NCBI GenBank assembly: GCA_900315735.1
Contig: ONAD01000014.1
Location: forward strand, 1 to 64,000
Length of the DNA: 64,000 nucleotides
From: an uncultured Lachnospiraceae bacterium
GTDB taxonomy: Bacteria; Bacillota; Clostridia; Lachnospirales; Lachnospiraceae
Reading direction: 5' to 3'
Shown: positions 51,532-60,093 of the stretch, in pieces
Layout of the letters: each line of letters opens with the position of its first letter
How positions within the stretch are numbered: position 1 is the stretch's first letter
Program-made: the position numbers and the translations under genes
The notes under the pieces: generated by a model
Databases searched by the model: none
Told to the model about the DNA's origin: nothing
Seen by the model: the letters and a program-made list of their open reading frames with translations, nothing else

Positions 51532-51851
51532 CAAAACGGTTGGTATCAATATGGTTGGGTTTGGCGATGGAAGGAAAAAGGCGTTTTCCAAGTAGCTGCA
51601 GCAGATATGCCTTTCCCTCCGTAAGGGGCACTAAGAATTCCTGTATACAAGCATTTTCTTCCGGCAACCGGCACAAAGTCACATCCATGTTCCACTTGTG
51701 CCTCGCCGGTACATCCTGTACCGGCGTTGCCTGCTACAAGAAGGAATTCCAAGTGCCCCTAACAGATGAAAAAAATATATCTGCACGCAGCTCCTTAGAA
51801 AATGTCCTTCCTCCCTCACAACAACAGACCATATTTATACAAACTGGTTTG
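51532..51851. repeat. Palindromic structured repeat, copy 2 (minus orientation)
   Basis: A palindrome of about 320 bp fills the gap between two minus-strand genes. Outer arms pair near 51532-51570 with 51811-51851; the inner arm AGGGGCAC/GTGCCCCT is at 51624 and 51753. The core (51663-51731, read on the minus strand) has the same T-shape as copies 1 and 3, with hairpin arms GCCGGTAC/GTACCGGC and GGCACAA/TTGTGCC. The right end runs into the last codons of the DUF4250 gene. Confidence 0.8.
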
Positions 51852-52011
51852 CCTTCTCGTCATATTCGTAGTCGATGGCAGAAAGCTTATTGCAAAGCTC
51901 GTCCTTCGAAAGATTTAAGGCAGAACATAGTTCATCCAGGGTAGGATAGAAGTCACGAAGCTGCGTATTGATGTAACTTAATAACATGACTGGGTCATTT
52001 GGTATATTCAT
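51835..52011 (-). CDS. DUF4250 protein
   Basis: 58 residues (MNIPNDPVMLLSYINTQLRD, then FYPTLDELCSALNLSKDELC, ending YDEKANQFV), matching the DUF4250 family of short Firmicutes proteins. The start is fixed by AAGGAGATATTACACC before ATG 52011; longer frames run into the repeat element. It lies between two oppositely oriented copies of the palindromic repeat. Function unknown. Confidence 0.85.
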   Translation of the reverse strand: MNIPNDPVMLLSYINTQLRDFYPTLDELCSALNLSKDELCNKLSAIDYEYDEKANQFV

Positions 52012-52040
52012 GGTGTAATATCTCCTTTTATCATTGATTG

Positions 52041-52572
52041 CATAGGTGATTGCGAAAGGGAGGAGAGGATTTTCTGATAAAAAAGTTTTAAGGCATTCGC
52101 TGCACATTTGATTTTAAGATGATGAAATGCCACAGTTCTAAGTAGTCCATTTTTCTTTTTCAGATAAAAACAGTCTTTTCCATGTTTAACAGAATATTGG
52201 TACTGTCCGTCAAAGTACGGATGCCTTTTAAGGGCTGTTAGGGGCACTTGGAATTTCGTCTGGCAACAGGCAACGCTGGTACAGGGATGTACCAGCGAGG
52301 CACATTTGAACATGGATGTGAATATGTGCCGGTTGCCAGATGAAATCAGAATTATGCCGAAATTCCCAGTGCCCCTTGCAGACATTATGTGGCATCCGCT
52401 TTTGACGGACAGCGCAGCTATTCAGCCAAAGCAACTGGAAAGACAGTTTACAACCAAACAAAAGACGCATTCTAAGAACTGTTGGCATTTTGTATCGGAT
52501 AAAGAGAAATTCCCCTGAGAATCGCATAATATTTTTCACCAGAAATCTCTCCCCATTCGCAATCACCTATGG
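52041..52572. repeat. Palindromic structured repeat, copy 3 (longest)
   Basis: About 530 bp. The termini are inverted repeats, CATAGGTGATTGCGAA at 52041 and its complement ending at 52572. Further inside, CCGTCAAA...CGGATGCC (52207-52224) pairs with its complement near 52388-52412, and TAGGGGCACTTGGAATTTCG (52239-52258) with 52358-52377. The core (52269-52337) has arms GCTGGTAC/GTACCAGC and GGCACAT/ATGTGCC. The gap from here to the next gene adds only a promoter. Confidence 0.82.
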
Positions 52573-52643
52573 ATTACTCAGGTCTATGCCAATTTTAGTC
52601 CAAAATATATCCGCTGACAACCCAAAATAAATTTAGAAAATGA

Positions 52644-52672
52644 TTTACATTACTGATTTATCATGGTAGTAT
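52644..52672 (+). promoter_or_regulatory. Promoter of the amino-acid ABC operon
   Basis: TTTACA (52644-52649), 17-base spacer, TAGTAT (52667-52672), followed by a 60-base leader. Confidence 0.55.
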
Positions 52673-52732
52673 ACTAAAGTGATAGAAAAAGAACTTAATA
52701 AAAGAAGTTGCAAAAAGAGGAGGAACTCTATT

Positions 52733-53596
52733 ATGAAGAAGAAAATGTTGACTGTTTTACTGGCAGCCGCTATGACCGTTTCACTGGTTGGCTGTGGAAG
52801 TAAGGATGCAGATAAGAAAGACAATGCATCTGTCCAGAATACTGAAAATGCACAGAGCGATAATGGTTCAGACCGGAAAGAGTTTGTTGTAGGATTTGAC
52901 GCAGAATTTCCACCATATGGTTATATGGATGAGAATGGAGATTATACCGGATTTGACCTTGAACTGGCACAGGAAGTATGTGACCGTAACGGATGGGAAC
53001 TGGTAAAGAAACCGATTAACTGGGATTCTAAGGATATGGAGTTAGAGTCCGGTTCCATTAGCTGTATCTGGAACGGATTTACCATGAATGGAAGAGAAGA
53101 TGATTATACATTCTCAGATCCATATGTAGACAACAGTATCGTTGTAGTAGTTGCAAAAGATTCTGATATCAATAAATTATCAGATCTGGCAGGAAAAGTA
53201 GTAGACGTTCAGGCTGATTCTTCAGGACTTGCAGCATTACAGGGAGATGATGCAACCGATGAAAATAAAGAGCTGACAGCATCCTTTGCTGAACTTCAGC
53301 AGGTAGCTGATTACAATACAGCATTTATGAACTTAGAGTCCGGAGCTGTAGATGCTGTAGTCTTAGATATCGGAGTGGCAAAATACCAGATGTCATCCAG
53401 AGGAGATTCATTCCGTATGTTAGATGAGCAGGTATCCAGCGAGCAGTATGCAATCGGATTTAAAAAGGGTAACACAGAGTTAAGAGATCAGGTTCAGAAG
53501 ACCTTAGATGAGATGGTAAAAGATGGAACATTTACTACCATCGTAAATAACTACAAAGATTATAATTTACCAGAAATGGTTTGCTTAGGAGAATAG
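52733..53596 (+). CDS. Amino-acid ABC transporter substrate-binding lipoprotein
   Basis: 287 residues. Signal peptide with lipobox LVGC (Cys21), then a charged linker and a type II binding-protein fold typical of polar amino acid receptors (FVVGFDAEFPPYGYMDENGD, then YTGFDLELAQEVCDRNGWEL). It is anchored on the outer face of the membrane and delivers its ligand to the permease/ATPase encoded next. ATG 52733 follows GAGGAGG; the upstream in-frame ATG would destroy the signal peptide. Cognate amino acid unknown (cystine, polar or glutamine types are all possible). Confidence 0.92.
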   Translation: MKKKMLTVLLAAAMTVSLVGCGSKDADKKDNASVQNTENAQSDNGSDRKEFVVGFDAEFPPYGYMDENGDYTGFDLELAQEVCDRNGWELVKKPINWDSKDMELESGSISCIWNGFTMNGREDDYTFSDPYVDNSIVVVVAKDSDINKLSDLAGKVVDVQADSSGLAALQGDDATDENKELTASFAELQQVADYNTAFMNLESGAVDAVVLDIGVAKYQMSSRGDSFRMLDEQVSSEQYAIGFKKGNTELRDQVQKTLDEMVKDGTFTTIVNNYKDYNLPEMVCLGE

Positions 53597-53598
53597 AT

Positions 53599-54249
53599 AT
53601 GTCATTTATTGCTGTAGCACAGCAGCTGGGTTCCGGTATGCTGGCATCACTTTCTATATTTGTATTAACATTGGTATTTTCACTGCCGTTAGGACTTCTT
53701 GTGGCATTTGGAAGAAAGTCACGGATTAAGCCGGTGCAGTGGCTTGTAAAATTATACATATCCATTATGCGTGGAACTCCGCTGATGCTTCAGCTTCTGG
53801 TTGTGTACTTCGGACCATATTATTTATTTGGCATCCGAATCTCCAAAGAGTATAGCTTTTATGCAACAATCATTGGTTTCTCCATTAACTATGCGGCATA
53901 TTTCGCAGAGATTTACCGTGCAGGAATCGAGGGAATCCCGGTAGGACAGTATGAAGCAGCCAAGGTATTAGGCTACTCTAAGGCACAGACCTTCTGTAAG
54001 ATTATTTTCCCACAGATGGTAAAACGTGTGGTGCCGCCGGTAACCAATGAAGTTATTACTCTGGTAAAAGATACTTCCATGGCATTTGTACTGGCTTATG
54101 CAGAAATGTTTACCATTGCAAAACAGATTGCTGCCCGTGTCAGCAGCATTATGCCACTGTTCGTAGCAGGACTTTTCTACTACATTTTTAACTTTGTAGT
54201 GGCATTTATCATGGAACGAATTGAAAAGAAACTGAGTTATTATAAGTAA
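53599..54249 (+). CDS. Amino-acid ABC transporter permease
   Basis: 216 residues of the HisM/GlnP type: MSFIAVAQQLGSGMLASLSI start, MRGTPLMLQLLVVYFGPYY, and the EAA loop EAAKVLGYSKAQTFCKIIFP. Five membrane helices. ATG 53599 lies two bases after the previous stop with AGGAG upstream. Part of the three-gene importer operon. Confidence 0.94.
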   Translation: MSFIAVAQQLGSGMLASLSIFVLTLVFSLPLGLLVAFGRKSRIKPVQWLVKLYISIMRGTPLMLQLLVVYFGPYYLFGIRISKEYSFYATIIGFSINYAAYFAEIYRAGIEGIPVGQYEAAKVLGYSKAQTFCKIIFPQMVKRVVPPVTNEVITLVKDTSMAFVLAYAEMFTIAKQIAARVSSIMPLFVAGLFYYIFNFVVAFIMERIEKKLSYYK

Positions 54250-54262
54250 GGAGAGGAAAAGA

Positions 54263-55027
54263 ATGAAGCTGTTAGAGATAAAGAACGTAAAGAAAAGCTT
54301 TGGGGCTGTAGATGTACTTCATGACATTTCACTCTCCGTAGAACAGGGCGAGGTTGTAGCAATTATCGGTCCTTCCGGTTCCGGTAAATCAACACTGCTG
54401 CGCTGTGCCACACTCCTTGAGACGATGGATGAAGGAGAACTGGTTTATCTTGGCGAGCATGCAGTGTCAACCGGTGCGGATGGCAAATCCCAGTATGCAG
54501 GAAACGCAGAATTGAAAAAGATTCAGGGGTATTTCGGACTGGTATTTCAGAACTTTAATCTGTTTCCACATTATTCCGTGTTAAAGAATCTGATGGATGC
54601 ACCGGTACATGTGCAGAAGCGGAATAAAGAAGAAGTAAAGAAAGAAGCAATGGAGCTTCTTGAAAAAATGGGGTTATCCGATAAGGCAGACTGCTATCTA
54701 TGCCAGCTTTCTGGTGGACAGCAGCAGAGAGTTGCCATTGCAAGAGCGTTAGCACTTCATCCACAGATTTTATTCTTCGATGAGCCAACCTCTGCATTAG
54801 ATCCGGAGCTTACCGGAGAAATCTTAAAAGTAATCCGTCAGCTGGCAAGTGAGCATATGACCATGGTAATTGTAACCCATGAGATGGCATTTGCCAGAGA
54901 TGTGGCTGACCGTGTCATTTTTATGGATGGCGGTTATATTATTGAACAGGGTGACCCGAAGGAAGTAATCGAGCATCCGAAAGAAGAGAGAACAAAGCAG
55001 TTCCTGGCAAGATTTGCCCAGAATTAG
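54263..55027 (+). CDS. Amino-acid ABC transporter ATP-binding protein
   Basis: 254 residues with Walker A GPSGSGKST, Q-loop FQNFNLFPHYSV, signature LSGGQQQR, Walker B ILFFDEPTSALD and switch His in VTHEMAFARDVADR, all intact. Typical GlnQ/HisP-class ATPase that drives the importer. Strong ribosome site AAGGAGAGG. It ends the operon. Confidence 0.95.
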   Translation: MKLLEIKNVKKSFGAVDVLHDISLSVEQGEVVAIIGPSGSGKSTLLRCATLLETMDEGELVYLGEHAVSTGADGKSQYAGNAELKKIQGYFGLVFQNFNLFPHYSVLKNLMDAPVHVQKRNKEEVKKEAMELLEKMGLSDKADCYLCQLSGGQQQRVAIARALALHPQILFFDEPTSALDPELTGEILKVIRQLASEHMTMVIVTHEMAFARDVADRVIFMDGGYIIEQGDPKEVIEHPKEERTKQFLARFAQN

Positions 55028-55045
55028 GATTGGGTAAAACCGGGA

Positions 55046-55073
55046 TTGCATTATTTATAAAGTCTGCTATAAT
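55046..55073 (+). promoter_or_regulatory. Candidate trk promoter
   Basis: TTGCAT (55046-55051), 16-base spacer, TATAAT (55068-55073), upstream of the trkA gene. Confidence 0.55.
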
Positions 55074-55135
55074 TCGTCATAGGTATTTGCTTCAACGACC
55101 AATAAATATGTATGAGAACAAGCATAGGAGAAGCT

Positions 55136-56491
55136 ATGAAGATAATTATAGTGGGCTGTGGTAATGTAGGTGCAACACTTGCAGAACAGCTTAGTAAAGA
55201 AAAACATGATATTACAGTAATTGATTGCAGACAGCAGGCTGTAGAGGCAGTGACCAATGTATGTGATGTAATGGGAATTATTGGAAATGGTGCAAGTTTT
55301 AATGCACAGACAGATGCAGGGATTGCAGATGCAGACCTTATGATTGCAGTGACAGGTTCAGATGAACTGAATCTTTTATGCTGTCTGATCGCAAAAAAAG
55401 CAGGAGGCTGCCATACGATTGCAAGAGTCAGCAATCCTGTATACAGTAGAGAAATAGGTTTTATTAAAGAGGAATTAGGGTTGTCCATGATTATCAATCC
55501 ACAGCTTGCAGCAGCACGCGAAATGGCGAGACTGCTGAAATTCCCTTCCGCGCTCAAAGTGGATTCATTTGCCAAGAGCCGGGTGGAATTAGTCAACTAC
55601 CGGATTGAGGAGGACAACCCTCTTTGTAATATGCAGCTTAAGGATATGGGAAGCAGACTGCATTGTGACGTACTGATAGCAGTGGTTGAGCGTGGAGATG
55701 AAGTATATATTCCGGATGGTAATTTTGAGTTGAAAGCCAGGGATGAGATTTCTATTGTAGGGACACCGGCTAAAACTATTGAATTCTTTAAGAAACTGGG
55801 TGTGCCTACTTCTTCTGCGAGAGATGCACTGATTGTCGGTGGCGGAAGAACTTCTGTTTATCTTGCAAAGCAGCTTTTGGAAATGGGTATCCGTGTCAAA
55901 ATTGTAGAGCGTGACGAAGAACGCTGCGAAGAATTAAATGAAATGGTTCCAAAGGCGATGATTATCTGTGGTGATGCAACAGATAAAGACCTTTTAATCG
56001 AAGAGGGATTGTTAGAGACAGAAGCCTTTGTGGCAACCACTAATTTTGATGAAGAGAATATCATGCTGGCATTGTTTGCAAAGAGTTTATCTTCTGCAAA
56101 ACTGATTACTAAAGTTCATCGTATTTCTTATGATGATATTATTGACCAGTTAGATGTAGGAAGTATTATTTATCCGAAATTTATTACTTCCGAGAGTATT
56201 ATCAAGTATGTACGTGCTATGAAAAACTCCATGGGAAGCAATATTGAGACATTGTACCGGCTGAATGATAACCGGGTAGAAGCACTGGAATTTTTAATTA
56301 AAGAGGGTTCTCCGGTGGTTGGAATTCCATTGCAGGATCTTCGCTTGAAACCTAAGATGCTGATTGGATGTATCACCCATAAAGGAAAAGTGACCATTCC
56401 AAAAGGACAGAGTGTAATTGAAGTGGGAGATACGGTAATTCTTGTTACCACGACGACAGGGTTACATGATATCTGGGATGCATTAAGGTAG
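55136..56491 (+). CDS. trkA: Trk potassium uptake regulatory subunit TrkA
   Basis: 451 residues with two Rossmann-RCK halves: first nucleotide loop IIVGCGNVGATLAEQLS, acidic end VIDC, second loop IVGGGRTSVYLAKQLLEMGI with IVERDEERCEEL; each is followed by a TrkA-C ligand domain. It binds NAD(H)/ATP and gates the TrkH channel on the inner membrane face. ATG 55136 is chosen after ATAGGAG. trkH follows after ten bases. Confidence 0.94.
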   Translation: MKIIIVGCGNVGATLAEQLSKEKHDITVIDCRQQAVEAVTNVCDVMGIIGNGASFNAQTDAGIADADLMIAVTGSDELNLLCCLIAKKAGGCHTIARVSNPVYSREIGFIKEELGLSMIINPQLAAAREMARLLKFPSALKVDSFAKSRVELVNYRIEEDNPLCNMQLKDMGSRLHCDVLIAVVERGDEVYIPDGNFELKARDEISIVGTPAKTIEFFKKLGVPTSSARDALIVGGGRTSVYLAKQLLEMGIRVKIVERDEERCEELNEMVPKAMIICGDATDKDLLIEEGLLETEAFVATTNFDEENIMLALFAKSLSSAKLITKVHRISYDDIIDQLDVGSIIYPKFITSESIIKYVRAMKNSMGSNIETLYRLNDNRVEALEFLIKEGSPVVGIPLQDLRLKPKMLIGCITHKGKVTIPKGQSVIEVGDTVILVTTTTGLHDIWDALR

Positions 56492-56501
56492 GAGGCTTGT
56501 C

Positions 56502-57968
56502 ATGAATTATTCCATGATTCGATACATATTAAGCAGTGTTATATGCTTCGTGGGAATCTTTCTTCTGCTTCCGGCAGCAACAGCAGGTATTTATCAGGAA
56601 AAGGAAGGCTTTTTATATCTGATTACCGGACTTGCCTGTATGCTGATTGGGTTTTGGGGCAGAAGAAGAAAACCGAAGAGCAGTGTATTTTATTCAAAAG
56701 AAGGATTTGCAGCAGTTGCATTAAGCTGGATAATCCTCAGTCTGATTGGCGCATTGCCAATGTATTTAACCGGAGAATTTCCATCTTATATTGATGCGTT
56801 ATTTGAGACAATTTCCGGCTTTACGACAACAGGTTCAAGTATCTTAAGTGATGTAGAGAAACTTTCCCGTGGAACAGCTTTCTGGCGTTGCTTTACCCAC
56901 TGGATCGGTGGTATGGGTGTGCTGGTATTTATTATGGCAGTCATGCCCCTTTCCGACAGCTCCAGCATGCATCTGATGCGTGCAGAAAGCCCGGGACCAG
57001 CTGTTGGAAAACTGGTTCCAAAGGTAAAGACTACTGCAATGATTCTCTATGGAATCTATGTAGTCTTTACGGTGATTGAGATTATTGCGCTGTTAATAGC
57101 AGGAATGCCACTCTTTGATTCCATGACATTGACCTTTGGTACCGTGGGAACCGGTGGATTTGGACTATTAAACAGTAGTATAGCATCTTATAGTACAGCG
57201 GTGCAGATTATCATTACGGTATTTATGATTATCTGTTCCATTAATTTTACTGTATATTATATGTTTTTGATTAAGCGGCCGAAGGAAGCACTGATGTGTG
57301 AGGAAATGCGTTACTATCTTTTGATAGTATTCGGTTCGGCACTGCTTATTGCATTTAATATCAGAGCCTGCTTTGCTTCTTTTGGAAAAGCATTCCAGCA
57401 GGCAATCTTTCAGGTGGCATCTGTTATCAGTACTACAGGATTTGCCACGGCAGATTTTAATCTCTGGCCGGAATTTTCAAGAATGATTCTGGTGCTTTTA
57501 ATGTTTGTCGGAGCCTGTGCCGGAAGTACCGGCGGTGGATTTAAGGTTTCCCGTCTCATTATTATGGTAAAATCTGTCCGCAATGAAATTATGTCTGTGA
57601 CCCATCCGAGAAGTGTGCAGAAGGTACATATGGACGGAAGACGAATACCGGATAATGTGGTAAAGACTGTGTTATGCTATCTGGCAGGCTATGTTGTTAT
57701 TCTTATCGTATCAGTGTTGTTAATCAGTCTTGATAATTTTGATATGACAACGAACTTTACAGCAGTTATGGCAACCTTTAATAATGTCGGACCGGGACTT
57801 AACAGGGTAGGACCGACCGGTAACTTTGGTGGGTTCAGTGTTTTATCCAAGCTGGTATTGATGTTTGACATGCTGGTTGGTCGATTGGAATTATACCCGA
57901 TGTTAGTGATTTTTGCACCGGGTTTATGGCGGATTCATCCTCACCGCCATGTTGGCAAAGTTCAGTAA
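56502..57968 (+). CDS. trkH: Trk potassium channel subunit TrkH
   Basis: 488 residues with the repeated membrane-pore-membrane layout of TrkH/KtrB: selectivity segments including SGFTTTGSSILSDVE, GTVGTGGFGLLNSS and ISTTGFATADF, and GACAGSTGGGFKVSRL. Together with TrkA it imports K+. The stop lies just before the hairpin that also carries the response-regulator ribosome site. Confidence 0.94.
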   Translation: MNYSMIRYILSSVICFVGIFLLLPAATAGIYQEKEGFLYLITGLACMLIGFWGRRRKPKSSVFYSKEGFAAVALSWIILSLIGALPMYLTGEFPSYIDALFETISGFTTTGSSILSDVEKLSRGTAFWRCFTHWIGGMGVLVFIMAVMPLSDSSSMHLMRAESPGPAVGKLVPKVKTTAMILYGIYVVFTVIEIIALLIAGMPLFDSMTLTFGTVGTGGFGLLNSSIASYSTAVQIIITVFMIICSINFTVYYMFLIKRPKEALMCEEMRYYLLIVFGSALLIAFNIRACFASFGKAFQQAIFQVASVISTTGFATADFNLWPEFSRMILVLLMFVGACAGSTGGGFKVSRLIIMVKSVRNEIMSVTHPRSVQKVHMDGRRIPDNVVKTVLCYLAGYVVILIVSVLLISLDNFDMTTNFTAVMATFNNVGPGLNRVGPTGNFGGFSVLSKLVLMFDMLVGRLELYPMLVIFAPGLWRIHPHRHVGKVQ

Positions 57969-57987
57969 ATCTTAATAAATAATAAGG

Positions 57988-58050
57988 AATCCCTCCTTTG
58001 TCTGTATGCTATAATGTGTTTGGAATAGCAGACAGGCAGGAGGGATTTTT
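57988..58050 (+). promoter_or_regulatory. Hairpin sequestering a Shine-Dalgarno, with promoter in its loop
   Basis: AATCCCTCCT (57988-57997) pairs perfectly with AGGAGGGATT (58038-58047), the latter being the ribosome site of the response regulator (ATG 58051) and followed by TTT. An inner TCTG/CAGA pair extends the stem. An extended -10 box TGCTATAAT (58007-58015) lies in the loop, so transcripts started there lack the left arm, while read-through from trkH would fold the hairpin. Confidence 0.65.
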
Positions 58051-58854
58051 ATGAAAAACCGTATTCTTGTGGTGGATGATGAGAAGGAGATTGCAGACTT
58101 AGTAGAGATATATCTGGTAAGTGAGAAGTTTGACGTAATCAAGTGTTACGATGGAGATACAGCAATAGATGCAATAGAGCATGAGAAAATTGACCTTGCA
58201 ATTTTGGATATTATGCTGCCGGGGATTAGTGGACTGGAGCTGTGCCGCCGGATTCGAAAAAAAGAGAATTATCCGGTTATTATGTTAACTGCAAAAGATT
58301 CCGAAGTGGATAAAGTAACCGGACTTACCATAGGAGCAGATGATTATGTGACAAAACCGTTTCTTCCGCTGGAACTGGTTGCAAGAGTGAAGGCACAGTT
58401 ACGCCGTTATGAGCACTATGGAGCAAGGACGGACCAGCCGGCAGAGAATATGTCTTTCGACGGTAATATAATAGAAAATACATCTGCAAATGGTTCATAT
58501 GATGCGGCAGATGGAACTTATGCATCAAATCATGCAGGAACGGAATCGGATGATACTATTATATGCCGTGGAATTTTGTTAAAGAAATGTGCACATGAAT
58601 GCTATCTGGATGGAGATGGAATTTCACTTACACCGACAGAATTTACGATTTTGCAGGCGTTGTGTGAAGCAAAAGGCAGGGTACTCAGTGCGGAAGAGCT
58701 GTTTCATATTATCTGGAAAGACGAATATTATAGCAAAAGCAATAATACCATAACCGTTCACATCCGGCATCTGCGGGAGAAACTTAAGGATACCGGTGAA
58801 CGTCCAAAATACATTAAGACAGTGTGGGGAGTGGGATATAAGATTGAAGGATGA
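58051..58854 (+). CDS. OmpR/VanR-type response regulator
   Basis: 267 residues. Receiver domain with acidic pocket VVDDEKE, phospho-acceptor Asp53 (LDIMLPG) and Lys in VTKPF; C-terminal winged helix (SLTPTEFTILQALCEAKGRV, KTVWGVGYKIEG). Between them is a linker of about 60 residues (DQPAENMSFDGNIIENTSAN ...) that is longer than usual for this family. Its gene overlaps the sensor kinase. Target genes unknown. Confidence 0.93.
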   Translation: MKNRILVVDDEKEIADLVEIYLVSEKFDVIKCYDGDTAIDAIEHEKIDLAILDIMLPGISGLELCRRIRKKENYPVIMLTAKDSEVDKVTGLTIGADDYVTKPFLPLELVARVKAQLRRYEHYGARTDQPAENMSFDGNIIENTSANGSYDAADGTYASNHAGTESDDTIICRGILLKKCAHECYLDGDGISLTPTEFTILQALCEAKGRVLSAEELFHIIWKDEYYSKSNNTITVHIRHLREKLKDTGERPKYIKTVWGVGYKIEG

Positions 58855-59998
58855 CAATAATAAGAAAAAACTGGATTTTGCACCGGTAAGACGAAAAATA
58901 TTTTCCCGGATTGTATTACTGATGGCAGGAGCTTTCTTTGGCATCTGGTTTCTCTACCAGTATGTGCTGCAGGGCAGATTTGCGGATGGAATTGTAAGGT
59001 TTCTTTATGATTTTACCAGCATGACTTATGAAGATGCGAGAGATTTCTATTGGCATAATATCGGAAATCACTTCGAACTGATTTTCTTTGGGGCAATTGC
59101 ACTGGTATTCTGTCTGATGTTTTATTTCTTTTTAAATTCATTTACAAAATATTTTCAGGAAATCGATGACGGAATCAATGTATTGGTGCATCATGATGGC
59201 AGACAGATCCGCATGTCAAAGGAAATGGCTGCCATGGAAGAAAAGTTAAACAGCGTGAATGCAACTTTAAACCGGCAGCTTTATGATATTCAGATGGCAG
59301 AGAAGAAGAAGGATGAGCTGGTATTGTATCTTGCCCACGATATCCGGACACCGCTTACCTCTGTGATTGGGTATCTGAAATTATTAGAGGAGATGCCGGA
59401 TATTTCAAAAGAGCAGCAGGATAAATTTATCCATGTCACTCTGGAAAAAGCACTGAGACTGGAAGTTCTGGTGAATGAATTTTTTGACATTACCCGCTTT
59501 AACCGGCAGGATATTGAACTGGCAACGACAGAGATAGACCTTTATTATATGCTGATGCAGCTGTCGGATGAAGTGTACCCGCTTCTTGCACCGGAACATA
59601 AGAAAGTGGAAATAAGGGCTGATGAAAATTGCAAAGTATATGGTGATGCGGATAAGCTGGCACGTATTTTTAATAACATATTGAAAAATGCCATTGCTTA
59701 CAGCAATCCGGACAGTACCATTGTCATTTCCGCATGGGAGGAGCCACCGGGAACGGTTATCCTATTCAGTAATCAGGGGCAGACCATATCACCGGAAGAA
59801 CAGCAGCGTATTTTTGATAAATTCTATCGGCGGGATGAAGCGAGACAGACCAACAGCGGAGGAGCCGGACTGGGACTTGCCATAGCAAAAGAACTGGTGG
59901 ATTTGCATGGAGGAAGCATCCGCGTAATGAGTGAAAACGGCTGGACGACATTTAAGGTCTGCCTGCCGAGACGGAAAATGCCGACAGCAAATAGTTAG
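58844..59998 (+). CDS. VanS-like sensor histidine kinase
   Basis: Two membrane helices (about residues 20-40 and 80-105) with a short outside loop of about 40 residues, HAMP-like linker, phospho-acceptor His in YLAHDIRTPLTSVIGYL, N box NNILKNAIAYS and G boxes. Similar in layout to VanS/ResE kinases. The start is uncertain: TTG 58844, overlapping the regulator by 11 bases, gives 384 residues; there is no good ATG. It partners the regulator just upstream. Confidence 0.85.
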   Translation: MKDDNNKKKLDFAPVRRKIFSRIVLLMAGAFFGIWFLYQYVLQGRFADGIVRFLYDFTSMTYEDARDFYWHNIGNHFELIFFGAIALVFCLMFYFFLNSFTKYFQEIDDGINVLVHHDGRQIRMSKEMAAMEEKLNSVNATLNRQLYDIQMAEKKKDELVLYLAHDIRTPLTSVIGYLKLLEEMPDISKEQQDKFIHVTLEKALRLEVLVNEFFDITRFNRQDIELATTEIDLYYMLMQLSDEVYPLLAPEHKKVEIRADENCKVYGDADKLARIFNNILKNAIAYSNPDSTIVISAWEEPPGTVILFSNQGQTISPEEQQRIFDKFYRRDEARQTNSGGAGLGLAIAKELVDLHGGSIRVMSENGWTTFKVCLPRRKMPTANS

Positions 59999-60057
59999 CC
60001 GTTGATAAAAGGTAAGATTGCAGATGAAGATACAGACTGCCGGAATAGAAACTCCGG

Positions 60058-60086
60058 TTGTATTTTCATGCGTATTATTTTATAAT
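60058..60086 (+). promoter_or_regulatory. Promoter of a probably leaderless mRNA
   Basis: TTGTAT (60058-60063), 17-base spacer, TATAAT (60081-60086), only seven bases before the ATG of the acyltransferase gene (60094). A small CCGGA/TCCGG hairpin (60040-60057) just upstream may end the sensor-kinase transcript. Confidence 0.6.
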
Positions 60087-60093
60087 ATTCGTT

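Noticed and set aside
51510-51944. Open frame across the second palindromic repeat, and similar frames at 2117-2403 and 52008-52566
   Set aside because: They run through the inverted-repeat arms, have no start signals and differ between copies; the real genes lie outside.
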